DNA from: Bolinopsis microptera
Taxonomy: Eukaryota > Ctenophora > Tentaculata > Lobata > Bolinopsidae
DNA length: 64,000 nucleotides
NCBI RefSeq assembly: GCF_026151205.1
Contig: NC_087075.1
Coordinates: forward strand, 12,138,303-12,202,302
Direction of reading: 5' to 3'
Within the stretch, counting starts at the first letter, position 1. The number at the start of each line of letters is the position of its first letter. The position numbers and the translations under genes were made by a program. The notes beneath the pieces are model-generated. The model was not told the origin of the DNA. It made no database searches and saw only the letters and a program-made list of their open reading frames with translations. Shown here in pieces: positions 24,401 to 37,173 of the stretch.

Positions 24401-25213
24401 CGCTCTTGTAACTGGTAGGATATATAGTTCTCTTCTTGGTGGGTGGGTAGCTCCTCTGTTCTGGGTAAGGGCTACTTGTCTCCTTGGGGAATGAGCTCTG
24501 ACTGAAATTAGGTTTTGTTAGAGGTGGTGTTACATGCTATAAATAATAAGTAAATAGTTGTTATAACACGGTTTTTACCGTATTGTTGGGCAAATTTTGG
24601 CGGCACAAACCACTGTCGATGACAGGAAATCGCAGATCGAATTTTTGCCGAACGAATGAAATCCAAGGAGAAAATAAAGGGCGGTGGTTTCCGGGACAAA
24701 CTTAAATGTGAATGTATATATGGTTGTCCCTAACGTATTAATGCTTTTCATACAAAGTTACAACAAAGTCTTCATGTTATGTATCCTAATGTATAATGTT
24801 CCCTATTACGATAATTTCCGGGGACAATAAATGACAAACTTACAAATAACCCAGTGTACAGGTAATACAAATGTATAATTTATCATCGAATAAACGTACA
24901 TGAAACTTGGCTTAAACCACACATTGTTACTATTCTGAATATCTCCCCCATGAAGCTGCAGTCCCACCATACTACACAAACTCTCTGCCAGAAACTCAGC
25001 TGCCTCCTTTATCTCAACCTTTATCTGCGGCAAAAGATCTGGAACATTCTGGGAGAGATCTGGAATCTTCTGGGAGAAATCAGGAATCTTCTGGGGCAGG
25101 AATTGTGGCAGAGTTGAGAACTCTTGTGGGGGAGGATCGGTGCGTTCTATTTTTATGAGAGGCAGATTGTCTGTGCTTTCTACGTCTATATCTAGTTCTT
25201 CACCGTCAGACAT
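21445..25213 (-). CDS. ETS-domain transcription factor, nine exons, 711 residues
   Basis: DNA-binding regulator expected in the nucleus. Exons (5' to 3'): 25213-24900, 24501-24396, 24071-23957, 23891-23752, 23580-23342, 23207-23030, 22875-22755, 22545-22439, 22260-21445. All junctions have GT-AG ends and matching phases, and the total of 2,136 coding bases is divisible by three. The ETS winged-helix domain (about residues 195-277, exons 4-5) shows ALWQFLMRKLEDQ, then WIRWTGNDLEFK, then MTFDKFSRSMRFYYSKGIL. The two DNA-contacting arginines of the recognition helix are kept (R252, R255). Basic stretches before it (PRKKRKYVRR, 165-174) and after it (VRKRPKKAKAR) look like nuclear signals. The N-terminus has a short repeat (IPDFSQ/IPDLSQ/VPDLLPQ). 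The last exon is Ser/Thr/Pro-rich. I see no clear Pointed domain. The recognition-helix wording is nearest to the TEL/YAN group, but the domain is divergent and the subfamily is not assignable by eye. Confidence 0.88.
24212..24417 (-). repeat. 30-bp duplication of an exon end plus splice donor in the ETS gene
   Basis: The 30 bases at 24388-24417 hold the last 22 coding bases of ETS exon 2 and its GT donor. They are repeated exactly at 24212-24241 inside the next intron. The second copy could offer a decoy donor, but a microexon there (about 16 bases) would shift the frame, so use in the normal protein is unlikely. Confidence 0.85.
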
Positions 25214-26660
25214 ATTGTGGAGGATAGCTGGCTACAAACTGGTTGGATTTATCTTTTATTGACAATGATTCACACGATTCAAACAAGCTACACCTGTTTA
25301 TTAGCATGATCGAAACAAATTTCTAATAGTAAGTGATAGATATCATAACGACAAAAAATACGGCCATTTATAGACTTGAAAATAATGGATTGTAAGGAAG
25401 AGAAAACTAAATAAAGTGACAAACTAAAGACGTAACGATTTCCGGAGGCACAGTTTATACAAAATGAGACAAGCATCGCAGTATTTTCAGCTGCTAAGTT
25501 AGAATATTGTGACTTGAGTAGCACTCAAGCTGTCATAGGACGAGCCACGCCACTGCTTCTCTTTCACACCGCTTCAATTTTGACATGGAATCTCACTTAA
25601 TTAACAGAGACTGACTGCGACTCAAGTCTTTCTTAAACTGTCTTAGTAGTACTTTACTTGAACAAACTTTAAGTAGGAACACAGTCTTGTCTGACGTAGT
25701 TGCAGTTACCATGGTAACGGTCTGCAACCCAGAAACAAGTTAGGTTTTACCAAAGAACAAAAGAAAACGCCCTCTTTTGAAAGGAAGATGGCAATACAAA
25801 CACACGAGGACGAATCAAGCATGTCAGTAGCTGCTAAAGGAAGTAAACTGAACGTACATCCTCGCTTACTAAGCCTCATTAATCGACCCCCAGGGGGGCC
25901 TAGAGAGCGAGCTATGTTGCACGTGCACGAACTGTCACGTGAAATCGGGCAAGTAGGGTATCACACATAGGAAATTGGGATAATTTGCCGTTGGGGTACC
26001 TTGAAGGTCTTTAGAAAACGACCCGATTTCGTTTAGGCCCCCGATTAGTGTGATGCAAGGCGCTACAAATCGATGGTTTAATATTGAGCCATAATTCGAT
26101 AATGAAGTCCCTGCGACTTTAACGGTAATTTAGGTCGATTTCAGCAGCTGATTTTAAAAGAACGACAATCAGCAGCAGTAAACCTTCCTTAAAAACTACG
26201 GAAGCAAAAACTATACACCTCAAAAAAACACACCTGTGAGACAAAACGAAAGAAAAGAATACACTAAAAACCACTGCTTCTCCCTCAGTGACACACATAA
26301 TTCAATTTATAATTACTTCCTACTACACAGCATACAACAAATACACGACACATGCAACTTGTGTACTGTGTGCGCTGTGTCCAGTGTATTATATATAGCA
26401 CCGATCTCTAGCATTATTATATGAAGCATGAGGAGCTTGCTCTCGTGCTCTAAAAGAGGTATAATCAGCGACCAGCCTGGTAGTTTATACCTTATTGAGA
26501 GAGAGAGAGAAGATGAGAATTGTACGGAGTAAGTCACGTGATGGGAGATTACAGGTCACGTGGTGTGATATTACTTCCTAGATGGAGGAGGAACTGATAA
26601 TTATCCTGCTGTTGCAGTGGTGGCCTGTGTGGGCTGGGCCGGGAGATGAGCGGTTTCATT
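25214..26660. other. 5' flank of the ETS gene, non-coding
   Basis: Probably contains the ETS promoter. CACGTG palindromes lie at 25920, 25936, 26535 and 26557. A 60-codon plus ORF at 25788 was considered and not accepted. Nothing else is supported. Confidence 0.4.
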
Positions 26661-26671
26661 GTAGGGTCATG

Positions 26672-28109
26672 TGAGAGAGCGGTGGTTTTAGAGACGGATC
26701 AGGTTGTGAGAGAGCGGTGGTTTTAGAGACGGATCAGGTTGTGAGAGAGCGGTGGTTTTAGAGACGGATCAGGTTGTGAGAGAGCGGTGGTTTTAGAGAC
26801 GGATCAGGTTGTGAGAGAGCGGTGGTTCTAGAGACGGATCAGGTTGTGAGAGAGCGGTGGTTTTAGAGACGGATCAGGTTGTGAGAGAGCGGTGGTTTTA
26901 GAGACGGATCAGGTTGTGAGAGAGCGGTGGTTTTAGAGACGGATCAGGTTGTGAGAGAGCGGTGGTTTTAGAGACGGATCAGGTTGTGAGAGAGCGGTGG
27001 TTTTAGAGACGGATCAGGTTGTGAGAGAGCGGTGGTTTTAGAGACGGATCAGGTTGTGAGAGAGCGGTGGTTTTAGAGACGGATCAGGTTGTGAGAGAGC
27101 GGTGGTTTTAGAGACGGATCAGGTTGTGAGAGAGCGGTGGTTTTAGAGACGGATCAGGTTGTGAGAGAGCGGTGGTTTTAGAGACGGATCAGGTTGTGAG
27201 AGAGCGGTGGTTTTAGAGACGGATCAGGTTGTGAGAGAGCGGTGGTTTTAGAGACGGATCAGGTTGTGAGAGAGCGGTGGTTTTAGAGACGGATCAGGTT
27301 GTGAGAGAGCGGTGGTTTTAGAGACGGATCAGGTTGTGAGAGAGCGGTGGTTTTAGAGACGGATCAGGTTGTGAGAGAGCGGTGGTTTTAGAGACGGATC
27401 AGGTTGTGAGAGAGCGGTGGTTTTAGAGACGGATCAGGTTGTGAGAGAGCGGTGGTTTTAGAGACGGATCAGGTTGTGAGAGAGCGGTTGTTTTAGAGAC
27501 GATTCAGGTTGTGAGAGAGCGGTGGTTTTAGAGACGGATCAGGTTGTGAGAGAGCGGTGGTTTTAGAGACGGATCAGGTTGTGAGAAAGCGGTGGTTTTA
27601 GAGACGGATCAGGTTGTGAGAGAGCGGTGGTTTTAGAGACGGATCAGGTTGTGAGAGAGCGGTGGTTTTAGAGACGGATCAGGTTGTGAGAAAGCGGTGG
27701 TTTTAGAGACGGATCAGGTTGTGAGAGAGCGGTGGTTCTAGAGACGGATCAGGTTGTGAGAGAGCGGTGGTTTTAGAGACGGATCAGGTTGTGAGAGAGC
27801 GGTGGTTTTAGAGACGGATCAGGTTGTGAGAGAGCGGTGGTTTTAGAGACGGATCAGGTTGTGAGAGAGCGGTGGTTTTAGAGACGGATCAGGTTGTGAG
27901 AAAGCGGTGGTTTTAGAGACGGATCAGGTTGTGAGAGAGCGGTGGTTCTAGAGACGGATCAGGTTGTGAGAGAGCGGTGGTTTTAGAGACGGATCAGGTT
28001 GTGAGAGAGCGGTGGTTTTAGAGACGGATCAGGTTGTGAGAGAGCGGTGGTTTTAGAGACGGATCAGGTTGTGAGAGAGCGGTGGTTTTAGAGACGAATC
28101 AGGTTGTGA
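26672..28109. repeat. 35-bp minisatellite, ~41 near-identical copies
   Basis: The unit is 35 bp: 'gtgagagagcggtggtttta' followed by 'gagacggatcaggtt'. Copies are almost perfect. Variants mark internal duplications: 'gagaaagc' occurs at 27586, 27691 and 27901, and 'ggttcta' at 27731 and 27941, i.e. spaced by 105 or 210 bp (three or six units). So blocks of units were copied together. No frame stays open, because TGA and TAG occur within the unit. Confidence 0.97.
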
Positions 28110-29328
28110 TAACGCCCCATTTTGTAACGCCGTCACTTTTGTTGGTGCTCACAATGGTGGTAATAGTACCGGTAATCGGCAGCTACTTGAGTTCAATAAG
28201 GAGCCATTGTTATGAACTAAGGGTGCTTTAACCGATTATTATAATCATTTCTGATGCCGTAGTGAAGGTGATGGACGTAAAGCCTGAAGGATATAAGGAA
28301 GAATATAAGGAACTAGAGTGCATGGTTGTAAAAAACAAGATTTAATTGTGTCTCGAAGTATAGATCATTCGCCAATCTACCGATGCTAGTGTGGTTTAAC
28401 CGTTTGGTATACCATTACCACCGTTTGGTTTACCACTTAAATACGCCACTTATAAGTAAAACACTTCATTCGTCTCCATATTGTGATGCCAAATTTCCGA
28501 TGTTACTACTGGTTTTCGTGAAAAAAATGATGGGAGGAGACCATTAAACATAAACACAAACCTTCTAATAAACTTCATAGGAAGTGTTCCTGTAGCCACA
28601 GTACTTACTTCACTCTAAAAGTATACCACGTGGAACATAACAAAAGAACAACATTTGTTTCTATTGTTATGTTTTGTGAGGTGCACTTTTGAGTTAAGAG
28701 TGAAACGTTTCTAAACGTTTCTGAAACGTTTCTAAACGTCTCACTTTTCCCCACTTATTAAAAGGTACTGCTATCATAATGAAAGTTTATCCAACAACTC
28801 TGGAGTGTGATTGGTGTGCCCAACATTTCTCAACACCTCTAACTCCGGCGATACCGAGTAGCAATCTATTAAAAGAAGCGAAATTGAAAACTCCGATTCC
28901 AATGGTGTTCTCGGAAGTAAACTGAGAAATCACAAAATTACCTTCAAATTGCTGCTATAAATAAAAGAATAATATGTAATACAAGCAACATGAAGGAAGA
29001 TGGCAGTTGAAACACTACCCAGAAGTCTGCTAATGATTCGGCTCATCATGCACGAACAGACCCCGCCCTAAAATTTAGGAAGTGAATTTTCTTATCATTG
29101 GATCACTGCAGGTCTTAATACGATGACACGGAAAAGTTGATTAAACGGACCTAATTGGCAGAGTCTGCTCCGCCATCACTTTTTTAGGGCTCATAAAACC
29201 AGTTTGATAGCTGGTATAATAGATTAGCTAGCGTGTGAAGTAAAAATGAACGTGGTTCTCAATGTCAACTGTCATGGTCGATGAATCGTAAAATCGTTAC
29301 TTTTAGTGAGGTAAATACGAATTTAAAA

Positions 29329-29410
29329 GTAAGTAATCTGTAAGTAATCTGTAAGTAATCTGTAAGTAATCTGTAGTAATCTGCTAGTAATCTGTAAGTA
29401 ATCTGCTAAT
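29329..29410. repeat. 11-bp tandem repeat 'aagtaatctgt'
   Basis: About seven imperfect copies of the 11-bp unit in direct orientation, some lacking one base or reading 'aatctgct'. Confidence 0.85.
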
Positions 29411-30236
29411 GTATTAAAGTAAGTAATCTGCTAAATCAAGAGACGAAATAAAGACGGAAACATCCTTAGTTAACAAACGACCGAGTGATTTTTATTAGGT
29501 TCCAGAAATTTGGAGAGGAACATTTAATTTTATAAGGACGCTAGAAAGTTGAAGATCGCAATATCAAATTTTAAAGAATACGGGTGCTCGTTTCGTTTGT
29601 AGATTCTACATTTACCGATACACATCATTAGAATGTATCAGACGGGCCAAATTCCCCGTTAACTTTGGCGGCAAAAATCTACAGCCCAAACGGAATCTGT
29701 TCACGGTAGATAAGTAAAACTTAAAAACTCGTCAGAGAACATATTATTGACACTCACGCCATCCAACAGAAACACAACTCAACTAAATGCTGAGTACATA
29801 ACGGTTTAAATATTAACCGGCCCTCATCAAGCACAGAGAATCGACTCCGCCTTCTAGCTCACGTAGGAAGTAAACTGAAGATTTAAACTGAATGCTTGTT
29901 TAACGATAAGCAAGGAAGCAAAAACTAGCAAGCTTGCTGAATTCGTGCACTTTTCCGTCACAATACATTGCAATGTCGATACAAAAACGTAAAATTAATT
30001 TACCTGCACAGTTTGAAGCGAAAAATATTATTATATAACGTTAAGCGTTCTTAATCGGTGAACATTCCTGCAGTATCGAGAGTCAAACAGTACGAGACCC
30101 AAGCCTAACCCCAGCTAAATAATTGTCACTTATTACATTTAGTTAATATCCAATTATTGCTTTTTACGTTATAGTTACATGCTGAACGTTAATGCAATAT
30201 ATCAGTGACAATATCCATAAAATCATGACACCATTA

Positions 30237-30605
30237 AGATTTGCTATGGAATTAGAATATATTATATATACATGAAATTTAATATCATGACTATTTTAAA
30301 TAACTAAGATGAGTATCTACGACAAAACATTAACTATAACCAACAATTGGTCACGTAACAAATCTTACATTAAAAAATTACACAAAAGTAACAAGTCTCC
30401 ACCAATACAGTTCAAAGAGAAAATTTGCTACGGAATTGGAATTTATACATGAAATTTAATATCATGACTTATCTATCACGAATAATCTAAATAACTAACT
30501 TAAGTATCTATATGACCAAACATTAACTATAACCAACAATAATTGCCATACACTAAAAAGTGACACAAAAGTAACGCATCTTTGCCAGTACAGTTCAAAG
30601 AGAAA
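30237..30605. repeat. Diverged ~185-bp tandem duplication
   Basis: Two adjacent related segments (about 30237-30422 and 30424-30605) share 'acatgaaatttaatatcatg', 'cattaactataaccaacaat' and end in 'cagttcaaagagaaa', with several indels between them. Non-coding. Confidence 0.75.
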
Positions 30606-31805
30606 TAACACACACTGTTATATCTCTCCAAGTAGGAAGAGCTTAATTTGTACTTCCTTTATCAGCTGGAGAAAAACCAGCCAATCAGGAGGCTTCTTAT
30701 GTCAGCTGGCAACAAAGTAGCCAATCAACGTGGAGAAAGCGATAATGTAATCAGTACAGTGGTAAAATGGAGATCAAGTGACGAGTTTAGTAATGACGTA
30801 ATATTAATTATATCGTCAACTTTATCACGCAAATATACACAATATTATACATGTAATTAATTGACAATCTATTGCGGGGAAATCAATGCAGTTTTGAAAT
30901 GTATATTATACCCGTCGCAATGTAAAATGTACAAGATTTTCCCGGTAAATTAAAACACCGGATATCAATTGAAAAGTGAGAACAAGTAAAACAGAAAGCT
31001 GATAACTAATTTAGATCGGTCCGGATCTGTCAAGAATACAAGCAAAGAGCATTCTCAGTCACACTAAATACCTCGACAATACCTCACAATTAATGCTAGA
31101 GTTACGGAAGTCACCTCACGAAACTGCTGCAATACACAGTGCACTAGCCGTGCTATAATGTACACAAAATGGTATACGAAGCCGCAATTTTCTTCCTATA
31201 TTTGCGGGATTGTATACCACTGAACAGGTGTAATTAGCGGCCCTATTATTCCTTATATGGTAGTGTAAAATAGAGCAGGTGTTGCTTTCGTCAGAGCGTG
31301 TTGCTATGGCAACGAGAACGAGTTGACATCTTGTCATCAGCAAGAATGGGTGGAATGTGGGATGAGATAGTTCAGATCCGGAAGTTTGGGGGACGGTTTA
31401 GTGAGTGGTGAGAAATATGAAACAAACGGGAAAAAAAAGGATGGTTTGGTAAATTACTATGTAATGCGAATATTGAGGTGGTTTTTTGAATAATGAGTAA
31501 AGTTATCCGCACTTGAGTAGTGAGTTGAGAATAATTTACTTCCCATTACTTGATAGGAACAGAAAATGAATTTTGGTGGGTATTACAAACGTATAAATAC
31601 TTAATAAAGTAACCGTAATATTTAACGGTTAGGGGTTCGCGCAGTGTTAATTTCACAAATTCCTTGTGGAATTCCAACTATTATGTTCAGCATTTCACAT
31701 GTTTTAACGATGTTTCGCATATTTTAACGATCATTAACATATTTTCACGATGTCTCATGATACAAGATAGAAATAAATTACATAAGTAAATTAAATTAAT
31801 TGATC

Positions 31806-34800
31806 TTACTTGCAATGGTCGTCAGGAACAGGGTATTCTGTGAAATATGCGTCTCGTTTTAACCGTTTCACTGATCTGAAATGTTCATTAAATCAATATA
31901 AAAGTAGGTCCAGTTTAGCTTTTTATGAAAACTCAACATTGATTTATCCGCACAAAAAAGGAGAAAACGTTACTTAAAGTTTCGCGCACACAACACTTTA
32001 CAACAGGACACACGGACCAACAATAAAACAAACCTGACAAACTTTGGTCGAGGAGAAGTATCATGGAGGGGTGCAGTAGGATGATAGTATTCTGTAGTCA
32101 AGGTAACTGTGGTAGGCTGGTCCCCTTCGGATACCGGGGGTGGGGAATGGGGCTGATCATGTTCCACGTTATCCAGCTTGGTTAGGATGGGGTAGCAGTA
32201 GGTGGTACGTTGGGACAGCATGGCTTGGTATTGGTCACATGTGAACAGGTCTAGTGGTGGACCTGGTTGATAATTTTTATATTATAGCAGGGTTTATGTG
32301 TTATCTGTTTTTAATATTCTGCAGAGACTCAAGAGAGACGCATTTTTATGGGGAATTTCATTGGAATTACACATGATTTTAATGGGGAAAATTAATTTCG
32401 AGTTGGGTATCAAGTTTGAGACTCAACTTACCTTTTGAATACACAGCACTGATCCAAGAAGTAGAAAATGGTACTGTCTGCTTCTCAGAACTCTGGGTAG
32501 AAGCTGTCTTTGAGGAAACGGACACGTTTATATTATCTACTGAGGACTCGTGATCGAACTCTGTCTTAGCTCTGAATGAGGAACTGAAAGATCTAGTACT
32601 AAGTCTTCTTATCACGACTGTCACCCAATTCTATACCCTAGCCATTAACCCGAAAAAACCTCAACCAAACTACTAACCAAAATTAAACATTGTTAGTAAA
32701 AAGCAACTCTACTTACATGACATCAATATGAGCTGCGGGAGGGTTAAAGTGAAAGAGATTGCTGTCGTCTTCGTCGTAAATTCCATTATCTAGAGACGAG
32801 AGGTTCTTTCTGCATTCTTCAGATGTCTGTGTTAGAGTGATCTCGTGACCTCCTTTCGGTACCTGAAAAAAGGAGTTTTATGATGATAATTGTAATTGTA
32901 TTTACTTCAGCCAAAAGGACGGTAATTAGGGTTAGGCTTCTCCTAGAGAGGCAAATATGCATAGCTGCTATAATTAGAACAGTGGTGCAGGAGTGTGTTA
33001 AGTTTTAGTGTCGGAACAGTTTAGAAGATGTAAACATTTCCCGTGGAGACTTACAGTTGAGAAGTGAGGCTGAAGACGCTCCAGGTACTCTCTACAAACA
33101 TGATTGGTAGTCAACTCCTCGTTACACTGAAATACAGTGACGTCATGATTGGTTTGATGACGTCATTAATAACACTATAAAATATAAATTTAATACGTAG
33201 TATGTAGTAAATAACTAGAGTACTTCCGTGTTTTATAACACCGAACTATTTTGAGTATCCACCCAGATAGCTAACCAATTATCAGTTAATACAGTTATAA
33301 ACAAGACACAAAGTAATCATTCTAATCCTAAATAAAAGCTAATTACTAATCACCCTAATTACTAATTACATTAATTAACAAATTAATTAACCAATGCTCC
33401 ACTAACCATGGCACACTCGGCTATAACGTTCTTCTCGGGGGAGCTGGAGGGACTGGGTTCTGTAGGGAGTATCTCTTGTAGATCGTTCTCTGTTAGTCTT
33501 ATGTTTGAGCCCCACAACACATCTGCTCCTTTCTACAGAAGGAAGTTTATAAGATTTGCGGAATTTTTGGTTTACATTCCCAATTACACGAACACAATAT
33601 GGAAATTATTTATATGGAAATTGAATTTAGCGTTTGCAGAGATCTTCTGTAGAATTGTTTTGGTAAGTGGATCAATGGATATTATCCTTTTTTCGTGGAT
33701 TGAGCTTTTTTTTTCTAGGTGCGAAACAGCATGAAAAAGAGTAGAGTCAGGCAGAATGGAACAATTTTAATCCTCAGTAATTTCTCGGTTTGTCTTCCTT
33801 GTTATAACTACAAGAAATAAAGAAATCGCCAGTGAGAGACACTGAACAGATAGAAAAAGGGCAGTATCCAAGAAGCCCGACCCAGTCCGCGGACTAAAAT
33901 CGGTCATACATCAGTATTCCGACGGCAGTACGGCGGCAGTACGGCGGCAGCACGGCGGCAGTACGGCGGCAGTACGGCGGCAGCACGGCGGCAGTACGGC
34001 GGCAGTCCCGCGGCAGTGCCACGGCAGTGCCACGGCAGTATAGTGACAACACTTATATCAGACTTTTGATCCAATTATTTCATGAGTTTGATGATTAGTT
34101 CACATTGATTTGTCAATTAAAAACATATTTCGAGAAATCAATAAGTTGTAAATAAGTTCATACAATATCATTATAACTTTAAATCAGTAACTGTCACCCT
34201 GGAGCAATAAAATATTAAAATAATTCAGATTCATTGCAGGTACTTCTGGTATCTTTTGTATTTCTCTGATGTGATACCCATGTAACTCACAGCGTCATCT
34301 AGAGAAGCTCCTGCGTTAACCATGTTGTCGATCTTTTTGAGGAAGTCGCGGACTCGTTCTTTCTTCTTGAAGGACGAGGACTCTACCACAGCAGGTATAT
34401 GAGCTGGACACAACTGCACCTCGATCTTCATAGTTTCGCCCTCGTAGCGAGATTTCAGCTTACAGTGTGAGCAGAAGACAGCATTAGGTGTTGAGGAAGT
34501 GGTGTCAGAATTGTCAGGACAAAGTGTGGGGGTGTGTCCAAGTCCTTTGCAGCGGTCACAGGAGATAGCTTGAAGTCCAATAGAACGGTTAGCAGGCTTA
34601 ACACTAGTTCCAGCATCAGTAGTTGCAGCTTGGGGTTTGTTCTTCTGCTTCTTGTTTCAGGATATCAAACTCAGAGATTGTAAAGATTGCAGGACAGAGG
34701 ACTACACTCGACTACCTTCTGGAGAACTACAGCTGAACATATCCCTCTGCAGTTTACATCGAACGACACTACTGGCTACCCCAACACGAAAGAGATCTCG

Positions 34801-37142
34801 TCCCCTCTCTCCTAGTCCTACCAACGATCCTACTATCCTTCCTGGTGCCACTCAAGCTGTTATACCTTCTAGACGAGGAGGAGCTACTCCACCAGATACT
34901 GATAATGCTCGCCTGATGAAACCTACTCCCGCTCCTCTGTAGCTGGCGAAGCCTTATCCTCCTACAACAGAGTGCACAGAGACTTTGCCAACCGTCCTGA
35001 TACCTCCATCAGCCTCTCAAAGTTCCTGAAACAGAAACGAATCCCTGAAAGATCCTTCTACCGCAAGAAGAAGATAGCAGAGCTGATTATCCTTGATAGA
35101 CCACGATTCGGCAGTCTCATCAAACAGATTCTCAAGGAGGAGCGGACTGACAGGATCAACCAGCAGATTCTCTCTGACCGATGTGGGGCTATAATCCTCA
35201 AGCAGAGTGACTTTCTGGAGAAGAAACGACTCGCAATTGCTGCTGGAAAGATTCTCTAAATGTAAATTATTTTATTGCTCCAGGGTGACAGTTACTGATT
35301 TAAAGTTATAATGATATTGTATGAACTTATTTACAACTTATTGATTTCTCGAAATATGTTTTTAATTGACAAATCAATGTGAACTAATCATCAAACTCAT
35401 GAAATAATTGGATCAAAAGTCTGATATAAGTGTTGTCACTATACTGCCGTGGCACTGCCGTGGCACTGCCGTGGCACTGCCGTGGCACTGCCGTGGCACT
35501 GCCGCGGGACTGCCGCCGTACTGCCGCCGTACTGCCGCCGTGCTGCCGCCGTGCTGCCGCCGTGCTGCCGCCGTACTGCCGCCGTACTGCCGCCGTACTG
35601 CCGCCGTACTGCCGCCGTACTGCCGTCGGAATACTGATGTATGACCCTAAAATCATATTCCTGCACTATCAGCATTGATTGAGAGGCACACGGATCTTCA
35701 TCCAGACAGAAGCTGAAGAACAGTAGTCGAACCAAAATCAGATAATTAGATTTCCTAAATTAAAGCGCCGCACACAAGACACATACAGACAAAGTGGTGA
35801 GATTCACCACTAGAGTCTGCACCAAGGCATGGGATCCTGACATGAGGATAAACCCATTAAGTGATAGACTCGATTAAGTCTAACCGATGTGGCACGTCAT
35901 TCAGCGTTAATATGTATGTAGAGCTACAAAGCCTACACGGGCTACACATATAGCCCACACTCTTGTGAGACAATATATCAAAATCATCAAAAATTGTCCG
36001 AGGCTAGAATCGTAAGCGAAACAAATAGGAGATATGTCAAGACACAATGAAACTACCGGACTTTCCACCCCATGGCAACATTAAAATATATCGACTCTGT
36101 TAGTCGGCTCAGTGCCGGGCGGCTCAGTCGGCTCAGTGCCCCATAAATCAAAAATTAGTCAAATAACTCCGAGTGAAGATAGATATGAAATCACCAATAC
36201 ACCCAACCTACGAACTCAATAAACCCGCAAATGCCAAATAACTGCATACTCCCCCCCCCCCCCCCCCCCCTCCTAATAAATCTAACTGCATTAATAATCC
36301 CACCGATCCAGTCTCCCACAAAATAATCCGCAAACTCAATAAATCAGAGTTAAACATAATATAAATACAGCTAAACGACGTACAGACACTAACCAACTAT
36401 CCCCACTTAATAGTATCGTATGATAAGACAAACGTACTCATCGGATTAATTTCAATTAGGTGGCATCCAACAGGACCACTATTCTCCGGCCAGCTAAGGA
36501 CCTAACATTACCACGACGATCCCTATGACTACGAAATTACATTAGCTGGACGATGTGTAAGGATTTATCACCATCGGGAATATCCATCCTCTCGGTGGCC
36601 TTTGATGGCATTTTGTGTATGTGAATTTATGAAGGTGCAAATAGAATATATTTCAGGCAGACAGATAATACTTTCTTAACACAATCAGGAAATTGTCCGA
36701 CGTTAGGTTTCTTTAGCAAGTCTATCTGTCGACTGTTTCCGTGAAAAGACTGCACGCAATTTAACCAAAACTTAACATTAAATTCAACTTCCATGTTCCC
36801 AGATGTGCTCCGCTCCAGGTTTACTCTACATTGCAGAATTAGATTTAAAGGTTGGTTCTAAATTATGGCCGGGTACAATTTGTCCGGCTATGTAGTGTCT
36901 CATTAGATTTGGGTTGGGTAGAGCACAGGACACCTATTTACGCACCTACTACGCAATACTATTTCCCAGAAATTGTACTTCTTTTCTCTTAACATGGACA
37001 AGGATTAACTGATATCATTAGCTAAATCGTGACTAAATCTCAAATTGAAATGTAAAACCTCCTGACAATCAGAACAAACCACACTAACCCCAGTAAATTT
37101 AACAAGGTAAAAGTTAAAACACTCTCCCCTCTCTCTCTCTCT

Positions 37143-37173
<31 letters not shown>

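Larger units (their letters stand above)
28110..31805. other. Intergenic region between the two minus-strand genes
   Basis: No supported gene. It holds a repeat of 'aaacgtttct' (about 28705-28740), an 11-bp repeat 'aagtaatctgt' (29329-29410) and the duplication at 30237-30605. The 'MLMTRC...' minus ORF at 31116-31343 and the plus ORF at 30648-30860 have no supporting features. Confidence 0.45.
33902..35646. mobile_element. Complete 1,745-bp DNA transposon with repeat-built terminal inverted repeats and 8-bp target duplication
   Basis: The flanks carry the direct repeat 'ctaaaatc' (33894-33901 and 35647-35654). The ends are inverted: 'ggtcatacatcagtattccg' at the left and its complement at the right. 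Each terminal repeat starts with this 20-mer, then an array of a 10-bp unit 'gcggcagtac' (variant 'ccacggcagtg'), then about 180 bp of unique AT-rich sequence ending 'ggagcaataaaat'. The left repeat is 33902-34213 (312 bp) and the right 35269-35646 (378 bp); they differ by 10-bp copy number. Between them lie the 3' parts of two genes that point outward. No transposase catalytic motif is visible. An 8-bp duplication is known for hAT, P, Merlin and Zisupton/KDZ elements; the superfamily cannot be assigned. Probably an internally deleted, non-autonomous copy. It sits in intron 1 of the orphan gene. Confidence 0.88.

Noticed and set aside
25788-25970. 60-codon plus ORF starting MAIQTHEDESS in a fair start context, with a possible donor ('caagtaggg') near its end, divergent from the ETS gene
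   Set aside because: No second exon could be found on the plus strand over the next 5 kb, and no known motif is present. It could still be a first exon of a far gene.
35384-35735. Alanine- and arginine-rich ORFs on both strands
   Set aside because: They are translations of the 10-bp array in the right terminal repeat of the transposon.
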